21,359 nucleotides of DNA from CAZXMB01 sp964641715 (GTDB lineage: Bacteria; Desulfobacterota; BSN033; UBA1163), in NCBI GenBank assembly GCA_964641715.1, contig CAZXMB010000033.1, positions 1 to 21,359 on the forward strand, written 5' to 3'. The notes below the pieces were generated by a model. The model was not told the origin of the DNA. It searched no databases and saw nothing but the letters and a program-made list of their open reading frames with translations. The translations under genes and the position numbers were made by a program. Shown here piece after piece: positions 7,091 to 14,674 of the stretch (position 1 is the first letter of the stretch; each line of letters begins with the position of its first letter).

Positions 7091-7141
7091 GAAAAATTTA
7101 CAGGCGAATCCCCTCAGGCCTTCAGAAGAGTGACTTTTATC

Positions 7142-7170
7142 TTGAAGTCTATCTGGGAATTCATTAAAAT
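7142..7170 (+). promoter_or_regulatory. Sigma-70-like promoter for miaA
   Basis: TTGAAG (7142-7147) and TAAAAT (7165-7170) are spaced by 17 bases. The predicted transcription start (about 7176-7178) falls almost on the first miaA ATG at 7180, so translation would be leaderless or begin at one of the ATGs just downstream. Confidence 0.45.
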
Positions 7171-7179
7171 GCAACTTGT

Positions 7180-8127
7180 ATGACCGAATGGATGGAGATG
7201 GACCGACCTCGAATGGTGATCCTTCTTGGTCCAACCGGGGTGGGAAAGTCTAAATCCGCCATCGCGCTGGCGGAGCAACTGGGAGGAGAAATCATCAATG
7301 CCGATTCCATGCAGGTCTATCGGTTCATGGACATCGGTACAGCCAAGCCCACATCGGAGGAACAGAGGAGGGTCAAACATCATCTGATCGATTTGGTCAA
7401 CCCTGACCAGCCTTTCAATGCCGCCCTCTATCGAACCCTTGGAAGAAGGGCAGCGGATCAACTGCATCAGGAAGGGAGGCCTGTCTTCGTTACTGGAGGT
7501 ACTGGACTTTATATCAGGGCGCTCACCCAGGGGCTCTTTCGCAGTCCCCCTGTGGATCCCGGTGTGAGAAAGAGATTGAAGCATGAGGCAGAGGAGAGAG
7601 GGAAAGGCTTTCTCTTCGAGAGATTGAAAGAGGTTGACCCGAAGACTTCGCAACACATTCATCCCCATGATCTCTTTCGAGTGATCAGAGCGCTTGAGGT
7701 CTTTGAATCAACAGGAACTCCTCTCTCTTTTTTTCATGAACAGCATCGTTTTGGAGAAAGACCTTATCTCACCCTGAAGGTCGGTCTGGAAACTGACCGG
7801 AAGGAGCTATATTATCGGATCGACGAAAGGGTTGACCGGATGATCGAGAGGGGGTTGCTCGAAGAGGTCAGGGGCTTGCTTCGCATGGGCTATGGCCCGG
7901 AATTGAAGCCGATGCGAAGTTTGGGTTATAAACAGATGGTTCAATTCCTATTCAACCAGATCGGTTGGGAGGAGGCGGTCAGGCAGATGAAAAGGGATAC
8001 CCGTCATTATGCCAGGCGACAATGGACATGGTTTAAGGCTGACCCTGAGGTTCACTGGTATGAGGAATCCTCCGATCGGAAAAGAATATTATCGGAGGTC
8101 AAGTCTTTCTTAGAGGAAAGGGGGTAA
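7180..8127 (+). CDS. miaA: tRNA dimethylallyltransferase
   Basis: MiaA transfers a dimethylallyl group to N6 of A37 in tRNAs that read UNN codons. The 315-residue length is normal. The P-loop GPTGVGKS is at 17-24, the tRNA/DMAPP-binding stretch DSMQVYRFMDIGTAKPT at 42-58, HHLIDLVNP and FVTGGTGLYIRAL follow, and KRDTRHYARRQWTWFK closes the catalytic part. Four in-frame ATGs (7180, 7192, 7198, 7213) compete for the start and none has a strong ribosome binding site; 7180 is kept as the longest. It overlaps nothing and leads into hfq after six bases, the classic miaA-hfq pair. Confidence 0.96.
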   Translation: MTEWMEMDRPRMVILLGPTGVGKSKSAIALAEQLGGEIINADSMQVYRFMDIGTAKPTSEEQRRVKHHLIDLVNPDQPFNAALYRTLGRRAADQLHQEGRPVFVTGGTGLYIRALTQGLFRSPPVDPGVRKRLKHEAEERGKGFLFERLKEVDPKTSQHIHPHDLFRVIRALEVFESTGTPLSFFHEQHRFGERPYLTLKVGLETDRKELYYRIDERVDRMIERGLLEEVRGLLRMGYGPELKPMRSLGYKQMVQFLFNQIGWEEAVRQMKRDTRHYARRQWTWFKADPEVHWYEESSDRKRILSEVKSFLEERG

Positions 8128-8133
8128 AAGACC

Positions 8134-8358
8134 ATGATGAAGAATCAGATCAATGTCCAGGATCAATTTCTCAATCGTATTCGTAAAGAACGGAGCCATG
8201 TCACGGTCGAACTGGTCAGCGGCAGAAAGCTCGATGGAACCGTCATCAGTTTTGATAATTTTTGTCTTGTCCTGCGGGGGGAAACCGATCAGTTGCTTTA
8301 TAAGCATGCGGTCGCTTCCATCCTTTCCAATCAAAAAATAGAATTTCATGAGCCTTAG
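8134..8358 (+). CDS. hfq: RNA chaperone Hfq
   Basis: Hfq is a hexameric Sm-like ring that binds small RNAs and mRNAs. The 74 residues hold the full core: INVQDQFLNRIRKER at the N-terminus with the rim patch RKER (17-20), Sm1 with GRKLDGTVISFDNF (30-43) and the Sm2 signature YKHAVASI (56-63), which is YKHAISTI in most relatives. The C-terminal tail is very short, so any tail-dependent function is reduced. AGGGGG, within the end of miaA, lies nine bases before the ATG. Co-transcription with miaA is very likely. Confidence 0.97.
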   Translation: MMKNQINVQDQFLNRIRKERSHVTVELVSGRKLDGTVISFDNFCLVLRGETDQLLYKHAVASILSNQKIEFHEP

Positions 8359-8445
8359 AGACACTTCCCCTATTTTTACTTATGTTTTTATATCAAAATG
8401 ATAAAATATGAGAAGTATCCCTAATCCTGCAACGGAGCTTTTCCC

Positions 8446-9030
8446 ATGAGTGAATTGGATATTAAGCCTATACTGGAAAGTATCTTTTTTGTTTCGGATT
8501 CTCCATTAAAACTGGAGGTCCTTTTGGAGGCCCTTCCTGAATGGAGCAGGGAGGATATCCTGGGAGGGATCCATCGGATTCAAAAGGAGGTGGAGGAGAG
8601 TTCCAGGGGAATCGAACTGCTGGAAGTGGCGGGGGGATATCAGTTCCGGACAAAACCCAGATATGCCGAATGGGTCAACCGGGTCAAAAAGGCGAAGCCG
8701 GTCAGATTGAGCCAATCCGCCCTGGAAACGCTGGCAATCATTGCCTATCGTCAACCCGTCATCCGGTCCGCCATCGAGGAGATTCGAGGGGTGGATTCAG
8801 GATGGGTTCTTCGAACCCTTCTGGAAAAAGGATTGATCAAAATGATGGGAAGGAAAGATATTCCCGGAAGGCCCATTGTTTATGGAACAACCCAGACTTT
8901 TCTCGAACTCTTCAATCTCAGCTCGCTCGCCGATCTCCCCGCTCTCAAGGAGATTCAGCTCCCTCTCTTACCAGAGGAGGTTCCGAAAGAAGAGGCCACT
9001 TCTTCTTTTTCTACTGAACCGGAAAATTGA
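8446..9030 (+). CDS. scpB: Segregation and condensation protein B
   Basis: ScpB dimers bind ScpA and SMC in the chromosome-condensation complex. The 194 residues contain two winged-helix domains (about 1-80 and 88-160), the family stretch ALETLAIIAYRQPVIRSAIE at 92-111 and GRPIVYGTT at 141-149, plus an acidic, low-complexity tail. GGAG lies eight bases before the ATG. The usual partner scpA is not next to it; hfq is 87 bases upstream, a spacer that is AT-rich with no sure promoter. It overlaps or abuts the following rRNA pseudouridine synthase gene, a common pairing. Confidence 0.95.
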   Translation: MSELDIKPILESIFFVSDSPLKLEVLLEALPEWSREDILGGIHRIQKEVEESSRGIELLEVAGGYQFRTKPRYAEWVNRVKKAKPVRLSQSALETLAIIAYRQPVIRSAIEEIRGVDSGWVLRTLLEKGLIKMMGRKDIPGRPIVYGTTQTFLELFNLSSLADLPALKEIQLPLLPEEVPKEEATSSFSTEPEN

Positions 9031-9038
9031 GAAATTCG

Positions 9039-9788
9039 ATGACCTCCGAAAGGGTGCAGAAAATTTTGGCCAGAGCCGGGATCGCCTCAAGGAGAGAGGC
9101 GGAGAGAATGATCCTTGAGGGAAGAGTGAGAGTGAATGGCAGGGCCATCCAATTGGGATCGAAGGCTGATCCGGAGAAAGACCACATCAAAATAGACGGG
9201 AAGCGGATCACCTGCTTTGAACCTCCCATCACTCTCCTTCTTAATAAACCGAGAAGGTTTCTTTCAACGGTTAAAGACCCCAGGGGAAGACCAACGGTGA
9301 TGGACCTCCTGGGAAGGATGAAAGGGAGGCTTTATCCCCTGGGACGCCTCGATTTCGATGCGGAAGGGCTTCTCCTTCTCACCAATGATGGGGAACTGAC
9401 CTATCGACTTTCTCACCCCAGATTTTTAATCCCGAGGACTTATCAGGCAAAGGTGCAGGGTATACCGGATGGGAGGAAATTGGATCTGTTGAAAAGGGGA
9501 GTGAATCTCGAGGACGGTAAGGCAAAAGCTACCTCTGCCCGAATCCTTCAACAGAGGGAGAAAAAAAGCTGGGTTCAGATCACTGTCACAGAAGGGAGAA
9601 ACCATCTGGTGAAGAGGATGTTTTCAGCCATTGGCCATCCTGTCCTCAAGTTGAAACGGGTGGGATTCGGACCGATCAGGCTGGGAAACCTTCCCGCCGG
9701 CCAGGTAAGACCTCTTACAGATGAAGAAATGCGGAGCCTAAGGAAGATGATAGACGATAGACGAGAGACGAAAGAAGAGGGAAGATAA
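9039..9788 (+). CDS. rluB: 23S rRNA pseudouridine synthase, RluB/RsuA family
   Basis: This enzyme family converts specific uridines of rRNA (23S U2605 for RluB) to pseudouridine. An S4 RNA-binding domain (ERVQKILARAGIASRREAER) is followed by the catalytic motif GRLDFDAEGLLLLTNDG, whose Asp is the nucleophile, and by NHLVKRMFSAIGHPVLKLKR near the C-terminus. ATG at 9039 is chosen; a TTG at 9027 overlapping the scpB stop would add four residues. The last codons (IDDRRETKEEGR) come from a heptamer repeat and are probably a recent, non-functional extension. RluB is more likely than RsuA by length and scpB linkage, but the exact target is not provable here. Confidence 0.9.
   Translation: MTSERVQKILARAGIASRREAERMILEGRVRVNGRAIQLGSKADPEKDHIKIDGKRITCFEPPITLLLNKPRRFLSTVKDPRGRPTVMDLLGRMKGRLYPLGRLDFDAEGLLLLTNDGELTYRLSHPRFLIPRTYQAKVQGIPDGRKLDLLKRGVNLEDGKAKATSARILQQREKKSWVQITVTEGRNHLVKRMFSAIGHPVLKLKRVGFGPIRLGNLPAGQVRPLTDEEMRSLRKMIDDRRETKEEGR
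9749..9769 (+). repeat. Three tandem heptamers (GATAGAC, GATAGAC, GAGAGAC)
   Basis: Two exact copies and one single-mismatch copy span the 3' end of the pseudouridine synthase gene. A second small repetition, CAGTGATCAGTCATCAGT, lies just after it (about 9800-9818). Such simple repeats often mark replication slippage at gene ends. Confidence 0.55.
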
Positions 9789-9838
9789 AGGACAGAAGGC
9801 AGTGATCAGTCATCAGTAAAACATAAAGGACACCTGAA

Positions 9839-10411
9839 ATGATTACCGGGATTGAAATCAGAAGAAAGATTGTTCATTTAGCCACTCTGATCATTCCTAT
9901 TGGGTATGGCCTCACCTCTGAGTCAACCGTTCTGACCTTCCTTATCCCTTTCTTTTTGTTGTACCTTACGGTCGATCTTCTTCGCCATTTCCATCCAGGA
10001 ATGGCTTCGCTATTCAAGAAATATTTTTTCGGAAGAGTGCTCAGGGAGGAGGAGGGTCCGAACCTGATGGGTTCAACCTATTTTCTCTTTGCCTCCATCT
10101 TAACCGTCCTCCTCTTTCCCAGACCGATTGCCGTTGCAAGCCTGCTGATCCTCATCCTCTCTGACACGGCGGCAGCCCTCATAGGAAAAGGTTTCGGGAA
10201 GATTCCCCTCTTTAAAAAAAGCCTTGAAGGGTCAATCGCCTTTTTCTTCTCATCTCTTCTGATTGTCTGGATTTATCCTGGCCTGGACCGCTTTTCAGGA
10301 AGCCTTGCCGCACTGGGCGCCACGGTGATCGAGGCCCTCCCCATCCCGCTGGATGACAATCTCACCATTCCCCTTTTCGCAGGCGTCATTATGTTTTTCG
10401 GAAGGGGATAA
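9839..10411 (+). CDS. Dolichol/phytol kinase-like membrane protein (CTP-dependent lipid kinase family)
   Basis: A 190-residue protein of about six hydrophobic segments. It shows the pattern of the SEC59/VTE5/DGK1 family, which phosphorylates polyprenols, phytol or diacylglycerol with CTP: RRKIVHL at 8-14, the SDTAAALIGKGFG motif at 108-120, KSLEGS at 127-132 and IEALPIPLDDNLTIP at 164-178. The substrate in bacteria is mostly unknown; salvage of an isoprenoid alcohol or of diacylglycerol is possible. AAAGGA lies eight bases before the ATG. The 3' end overlaps that of the convergent AKR-like gene by 23 bases. Confidence 0.85.
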   Translation: MITGIEIRRKIVHLATLIIPIGYGLTSESTVLTFLIPFFLLYLTVDLLRHFHPGMASLFKKYFFGRVLREEEGPNLMGSTYFLFASILTVLLFPRPIAVASLLILILSDTAAALIGKGFGKIPLFKKSLEGSIAFFFSSLLIVWIYPGLDRFSGSLAALGATVIEALPIPLDDNLTIPLFAGVIMFFGRG

Positions 10412-11279
10412 GGGAAGGGATCCTCACCACTCCCCGAATCACCTCCCCCATTTCCTCTTGCGAAGCCACCTCAATTATGGCTGAATAGACCTTGAGCTCA
10501 TTGAAAAGAAAGGATAAGGCCTCTTCTGATTTTTTTAAAAGGCTACCCTCCGCTAATGGATTGAGGCTGATGATAGGCTTTTCAAACCTCTTGATCATAG
10601 GACATGCCTGAGCGAGATCGAACAGGCTCCCTTTTTGATTGATGGGAATGGCATAGGCCGCCACTTCGAGGGGCTTTGCCTTCGGTAAAACAAAGGTAGA
10701 CCATTGACCCGAGAAGATAGGGATGAACCCTCTCTTCCTCGCCATCGAGACCATCTCCTTCAGAAGATCGATCCTTCCTAAGGCCAGCAGCCAGTCACTA
10801 TATTTTCCCCCTACGATGAGAAAGGGGGACTCTCCGGGGTTAAACGGGGAGAGGGCCTTTTCAAAATGGTATGAATCGGAGGCCATGCGATCGATCTCCC
10901 TCTGCGTGAGGACTTCACAGGGAGAATGAGCGGGGAATAGTTTTTTAACCAGATCAGGGGGGATGGTATTTTTTATGATCGTTGAGATGACTTTCGATTC
11001 GAACTGATGGAGGGGTTTACCCAGAAAGGAGACTCCGGAGACTGCCTCAACGTGACCGAAGCCTATCAGCGTTTCATCCGCTTCGGTCTGCCTCAACTCC
11101 CTGAATGATTCCAGATGCCTGAGGGTGGGGAGATCAAAGCACCAGAAGCCCATCTCATAACCTTTTTTCATTAAAAGGAGAATTTTCCGGGTATCCAAAG
11201 GCCCCCGGGGCTGGATGGAAAAGATGATCCGAGGAATTCTTTTTCGTTCTAAGGTGGCGACAGGAAATCGCATAATCAA
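10389..11279 (-). CDS. Uncharacterised protein, degenerate aldo-keto-reductase-like TIM barrel
   Basis: No firm family. The N-terminus has the rhythm of an aldo-keto reductase (KRIPRIIFSIQPRG, then KKGYEMGFWCFDLPT), where FD-A-x-x-Y-G would carry the catalytic Asp and Tyr. Here D49 is present but the Tyr is missing (FDLPTLRHL). The C-terminus fits an AKR end: PIISLNPLAEGSL, then ALSFLFNELKVYSAIIEVAS. This suggests an AKR fold that has lost classical NADPH-dependent catalysis, perhaps a binding or scaffold protein. The start is TTG at 11279 (GAAGG about 11 bases upstream) or ATG at 11273. It is transcribed alone, and its end overlaps the kinase gene. Confidence 0.5.
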   Translation of the reverse strand: MIMRFPVATLERKRIPRIIFSIQPRGPLDTRKILLLMKKGYEMGFWCFDLPTLRHLESFRELRQTEADETLIGFGHVEAVSGVSFLGKPLHQFESKVISTIIKNTIPPDLVKKLFPAHSPCEVLTQREIDRMASDSYHFEKALSPFNPGESPFLIVGGKYSDWLLALGRIDLLKEMVSMARKRGFIPIFSGQWSTFVLPKAKPLEVAAYAIPINQKGSLFDLAQACPMIKRFEKPIISLNPLAEGSLLKKSEEALSFLFNELKVYSAIIEVASQEEMGEVIRGVVRIPSLIPFRKT

Positions 11280-11356
11280 ATATTCTATTACCTTCTTCTG
11301 ACATTTTCAATTGAAACAGATTACGATGAGTAACATCTCGGTTCCAGGAAGAAGGA

Positions 11357-11384
11357 TTGACAAATTCTCCGGTCATGGTATTTT
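11357..11384 (+). promoter_or_regulatory. Sigma-70-like promoter for the four-cysteine protein gene
   Basis: TTGACA (11357-11362) matches the consensus perfectly and TATTTT (11379-11384) follows after 16 bases. It lies in the 223-base divergent spacer; transcription would start about 110 bases before the ATG at 11503. Confidence 0.42.
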
Positions 11385-11502
11385 TACATAAAAGATAATT
11401 ACAGTTTAAAAGTGAAGGTCATTTCTTACTTATTACTGGATTAAAGGAAACGTTTCTGAACGGAAGAAAAGAGAAGATATTTCACACCGGGAGATTTTTC
11501 AT

Positions 11503-12024
11503 ATGGATAAGGAATTGAGAGGAGTCCTGAAACTGGGAGCCAGGACGCTGGTCATTCAGGAGACCAGATTGTACCGGTTAAAACAGGCCTCCGCTCCTGG
11601 TATCCTCACGGATGAGATTTCACGATCGATTGAGGAAACGAAGAGAGAGATCATCAGGTTGACAAAGATAATGGGGTATAGGGAGAGGGCGTCCACTTTA
11701 AGAAAGATGATCCAGCAGGCGGTAGATGAGGAGATTGATCGGGCGATCGAGTTAAGGAAGAACAGGTGCCTCCGGTGTATTCATGGAAGGTTTTATGATC
11801 GTTCCGGCACCGCCTTTGAGAACCTGCCTGCTGTCTCAAGCCTTGTGAAAAGCATCGGTTGTGATCAACTGCGGCCGAATCTCAGAAAGACCTGCCGGAG
11901 ATTTATGGAGACCACCATTGCCCATTCACTGGAGGATTATCTTGATGAAATGAATTTCCTTTATGAATTCAGGGAATGGGTTGACCGGATCGAAGAGATC
12001 TGGCAGGACTACTTCCTTAAATAA
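11503..12024 (+). CDS. Uncharacterised four-cysteine helical protein
   Basis: I do not recognise a named family. The 173 residues are mostly charged and helical (about 1-85 and 133-173), with a central segment holding all four cysteines: C89-x2-C92 in CLRCIHGRFYD, then C120 and C131 in GCDQLRPNLRKTCRRF. The spacing fits a metal site (zinc or an iron-sulfur cluster). There is no signal peptide and no membrane helix, so it is probably cytoplasmic. GGGAG lies nine bases before the ATG, and a good promoter precedes it. It ends only five bases from the convergent end of the large redox operon, so it may belong to that context or be unrelated. Confidence 0.7.
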   Translation: MDKELRGVLKLGARTLVIQETRLYRLKQASAPGILTDEISRSIEETKREIIRLTKIMGYRERASTLRKMIQQAVDEEIDRAIELRKNRCLRCIHGRFYDRSGTAFENLPAVSSLVKSIGCDQLRPNLRKTCRRFMETTIAHSLEDYLDEMNFLYEFREWVDRIEEIWQDYFLK

Positions 12025-12029
12025 ATCCT

Positions 12030-14606
12030 TTAAGCCATTGCTTCTCCTACCAGCTCCGTAATATCCATGACTTTGAGACGGCCTTTCTTTTCTTTGCGGA
12101 GCCTTGCAGCGCCAAGCTGGAGATTGGCCTTACAGGCCGGACAGGCTGAGACGACGATATCCGCGCCAACCTCCAAAGCTTCAAGCATGCGTTGATAGGC
12201 GATCTCGCCGGAGAGATCGGTGTTGAAGGCCTTCAATCCTCCCCCCCCTCCACAGCATTTGGCAAGCAGGCGGTTATTCTTGAATTCAAGAAGCGTGACT
12301 CCCGGAATCTTCTTAATCAGTTCTCTCGGAGGCTCAAAGATGTTGAGATGACGGCCAAGATCGCAGGGGTCATGGTAGACCACCTTGACTGAATCCCTGT
12401 TCTTAAATTTAATCTTCCCCTCCTGAACCAGCTGATTGAAGTATTCGATCGCATGGAGAACCGGCGTTTGAAAAGGGAGGTGTTTGGGGTAAATTTCCTT
12501 AAACGTCTTGTAACAACCCGCACATGTGGTGATGATCTGTTTGGGCTGAATCCTTGAGAAGGCTTCGAGGTTCTTTCGACCCACCTCCTTGAATTCTTCT
12601 GTTCCCACCAGATAGGAGATATATCCACAGCAGTTCTCATCCTTTCCCAGAGCGGTATAGGAGATCCCGGCCTTATCAAGAAGAGCCATCATATTGGGGA
12701 TGATATTGATATCCTGATAGGAGGCAACGCAGCCGGGGAAGAAGAGGGCATCCACCGGCCCCTTCCTGGGCCTAAACGAGGACGGAAAGACGTCGGTCCG
12801 CTTCTCCTTGGGTTCTCCGAAAGGATTTCCAGTGGTCTTGAGGTTTTCCATCAGGGTCTTATGAATGTCGGGAAGGAATCCCGCCTCGACCAGTTTACGT
12901 CGTCCTGCCTCCACAATCTCTGAAACCATTACCCCTGCGGGGCAGGTCGCCTTACAGTTGAGACAGGTGGTGCAGAGGTAGAATTTGTCTGCCATCTCCT
13001 TGGAGGGCTCCAGTTGGCCCTTCATCATGTAGTAAGCCTGGATAACCCTGCCTCGGGCGTTCTCCGATTCCAGCCCGGTCCGGGCATAGACCGTACAGCC
13101 GGCCCGGCAGAATCCGCAGTTGATACAGGCAAAGATCTCATTGTCGACCGCCGGGCCGAAACTCTTAATCCGGTCCGGGGTCTCCAAAAATTCTTTATAG
13201 GTAAAGTGATCGAAGATATCTTTGACGGTGTCGTCAAAACCCAATTTGCCCGGGTTGAGAATATTCTTTGGGTCCAGCGCCCTCTTGATCGTTTTCATCA
13301 CCTCATGGCTTAGCCCCAGTTCTTTATGGATAAAGGAGGCCTTGGCCACTCCGATTCCATGTTCTGCGGTCAGGGTCCCTTTGAATTTTAGGGTAAGGTC
13401 AATAAACTCCTGAGCGATCGGCTTTACCTTCTCCCAATCCTCCTTTTTCCTGGCATCGATGATCAGGGTGGCATGGAGATTTCCATCACCGATATGGCCG
13501 AAGATGGGAATGGGGAAATTGTATTTTTCCCGGATCTTCTGAAGCTCTCGGATCGTTTCCGGGATTCTGGACATGGGAACCCCAAAATCCTCTACAAAGG
13601 GGATCAGCTTTGCACCCCTTCTTATCTTTGAGAGGGAGGGGACCAGACCCTGACGGCCTGCCCACATCTTCAGGCGTCTGGCCGGGTCATCATCCCATTG
13701 ATTGCCCAGGCCACGGCATTCCTTTGAGATCCGATCGATCTTCTGGATGTTCTCTTTAACGGCCTGTTTGTTTCCGTCAATCTCCATAAAAAGGATACAC
13801 TCCACATTATCCGGAATATTGAGGCCCATGGCCTTATTGACCACATCGATGGAGAGCCGGTCCAGAATTTCGCAGGAAGAGAGTGGAATTCCGGCGGTGA
13901 TGATCTCTTCAGCCGCTTTCCCGGCACCCTCGACCGAAGGGAACCAGGCCTGGGCAAAGGCAATGTACTCCGGCATCGGGAGAATCTTTAACGTGATCTC
14001 CGTGATCACGCCCAGAGTTCCTTCTGCCCGGCAGAAGAGATGGGCCAAGTCATAGCCTGAAGAGGTCTTGGGAACGATCGACCCCGTTCTCATCACCCTT
14101 CCATCCGATAGAACGACCTCCAGTCCCATGATGTAATCTTTGGTCGCCCCGTATTTGATCGCCCGATTGCCACTCGCATTGGTGGAGACCATTCCACCGA
14201 TGGAGGCAATGGTCGCACTGCCAGGATCGGGAGGAAAGAAATGAGTGGGGGCCAGGTCATTATTTAACTGCTGACAGATGACCCCGGGTTCCACAATCGC
14301 ATAACCGTTCTTTTTCTGAATCTCTTTGATCCTGTTCATCCGGCTCACATCGAGGATGATTCCTCCGAAGCAGGGCAACACCGCTCCGGTGGTGCTTGTC
14401 CCCGAACCCCGGGGGATCATCTTGAGGTTGCGGTCATAAGCGAGCTTAAGGATTTTCGAAACCTCCTCCGTGGTCCTGGCAAAGACAATGGCATCGGGAA
14501 TACCCTCATGGACTGACATATCCCTGGAGTGACAGAGCCGTTCGATCCGATCCGTTTTCACATTCTTCTCTCCAACGATCTTCTTTAACTCTATTATCTC
14601 ATCCAT
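12030..14606 (-). CDS. FAD-linked oxidase fused to CCG iron-sulfur oxidoreductase (GlcD-GlcF-like, D-2-hydroxyacid dehydrogenase type)
   Basis: An 858-residue fusion. Residues 36-210 form a PCMH-type FAD-binding domain (PRGSGTSTTG 65-74, PPDPGS 125-130, GGMVSTNASG 137-146), and 215-457 the FAD-oxidase C domain with GHIGDGNLH (370-378) and AEHGIG (414-419). Two [4Fe-4S] motifs follow (C494/C497/C500/C504 and C545/C548/C551/C555). Two CCG domains come last: C626, C659-C660, C695/C698, and C748, C784-C785, C822/C825. The family oxidises D-lactate, glycolate or related 2-hydroxyacids and passes electrons to iron-sulfur or quinone partners. ATG at 14606 has GGG seven bases upstream; an ATG at 14645 adds 13 unlikely residues. 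It is the last gene of the redox operon, 68 bases after the cytochrome b/HdrD fusion, its probable electron acceptor. The substrate is not provable. Confidence 0.88.
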   Translation of the reverse strand: MDEIIELKKIVGEKNVKTDRIERLCHSRDMSVHEGIPDAIVFARTTEEVSKILKLAYDRNLKMIPRGSGTSTTGAVLPCFGGIILDVSRMNRIKEIQKKNGYAIVEPGVICQQLNNDLAPTHFFPPDPGSATIASIGGMVSTNASGNRAIKYGATKDYIMGLEVVLSDGRVMRTGSIVPKTSSGYDLAHLFCRAEGTLGVITEITLKILPMPEYIAFAQAWFPSVEGAGKAAEEIITAGIPLSSCEILDRLSIDVVNKAMGLNIPDNVECILFMEIDGNKQAVKENIQKIDRISKECRGLGNQWDDDPARRLKMWAGRQGLVPSLSKIRRGAKLIPFVEDFGVPMSRIPETIRELQKIREKYNFPIPIFGHIGDGNLHATLIIDARKKEDWEKVKPIAQEFIDLTLKFKGTLTAEHGIGVAKASFIHKELGLSHEVMKTIKRALDPKNILNPGKLGFDDTVKDIFDHFTYKEFLETPDRIKSFGPAVDNEIFACINCGFCRAGCTVYARTGLESENARGRVIQAYYMMKGQLEPSKEMADKFYLCTTCLNCKATCPAGVMVSEIVEAGRRKLVEAGFLPDIHKTLMENLKTTGNPFGEPKEKRTDVFPSSFRPRKGPVDALFFPGCVASYQDINIIPNMMALLDKAGISYTALGKDENCCGYISYLVGTEEFKEVGRKNLEAFSRIQPKQIITTCAGCYKTFKEIYPKHLPFQTPVLHAIEYFNQLVQEGKIKFKNRDSVKVVYHDPCDLGRHLNIFEPPRELIKKIPGVTLLEFKNNRLLAKCCGGGGGLKAFNTDLSGEIAYQRMLEALEVGADIVVSACPACKANLQLGAARLRKEKKGRLKVMDITELVGEAMA

Positions 14607-14674
14607 GATCGAGCCCTTTCTTTTTGAGCATATTTTGAACCCCATTTATTTATAAGATAAGAGGAGAGCGGTTT

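Noticed and set aside
7114..7668. A 184-codon minus-strand frame
   Set aside because: Antisense to miaA, which has all its family motifs; the frame is a codon-use shadow.
8541..9017. A 158-codon plus-strand frame inside scpB
   Set aside because: Glycine- and arginine-rich translation with no family pattern, in another frame of a clear scpB.
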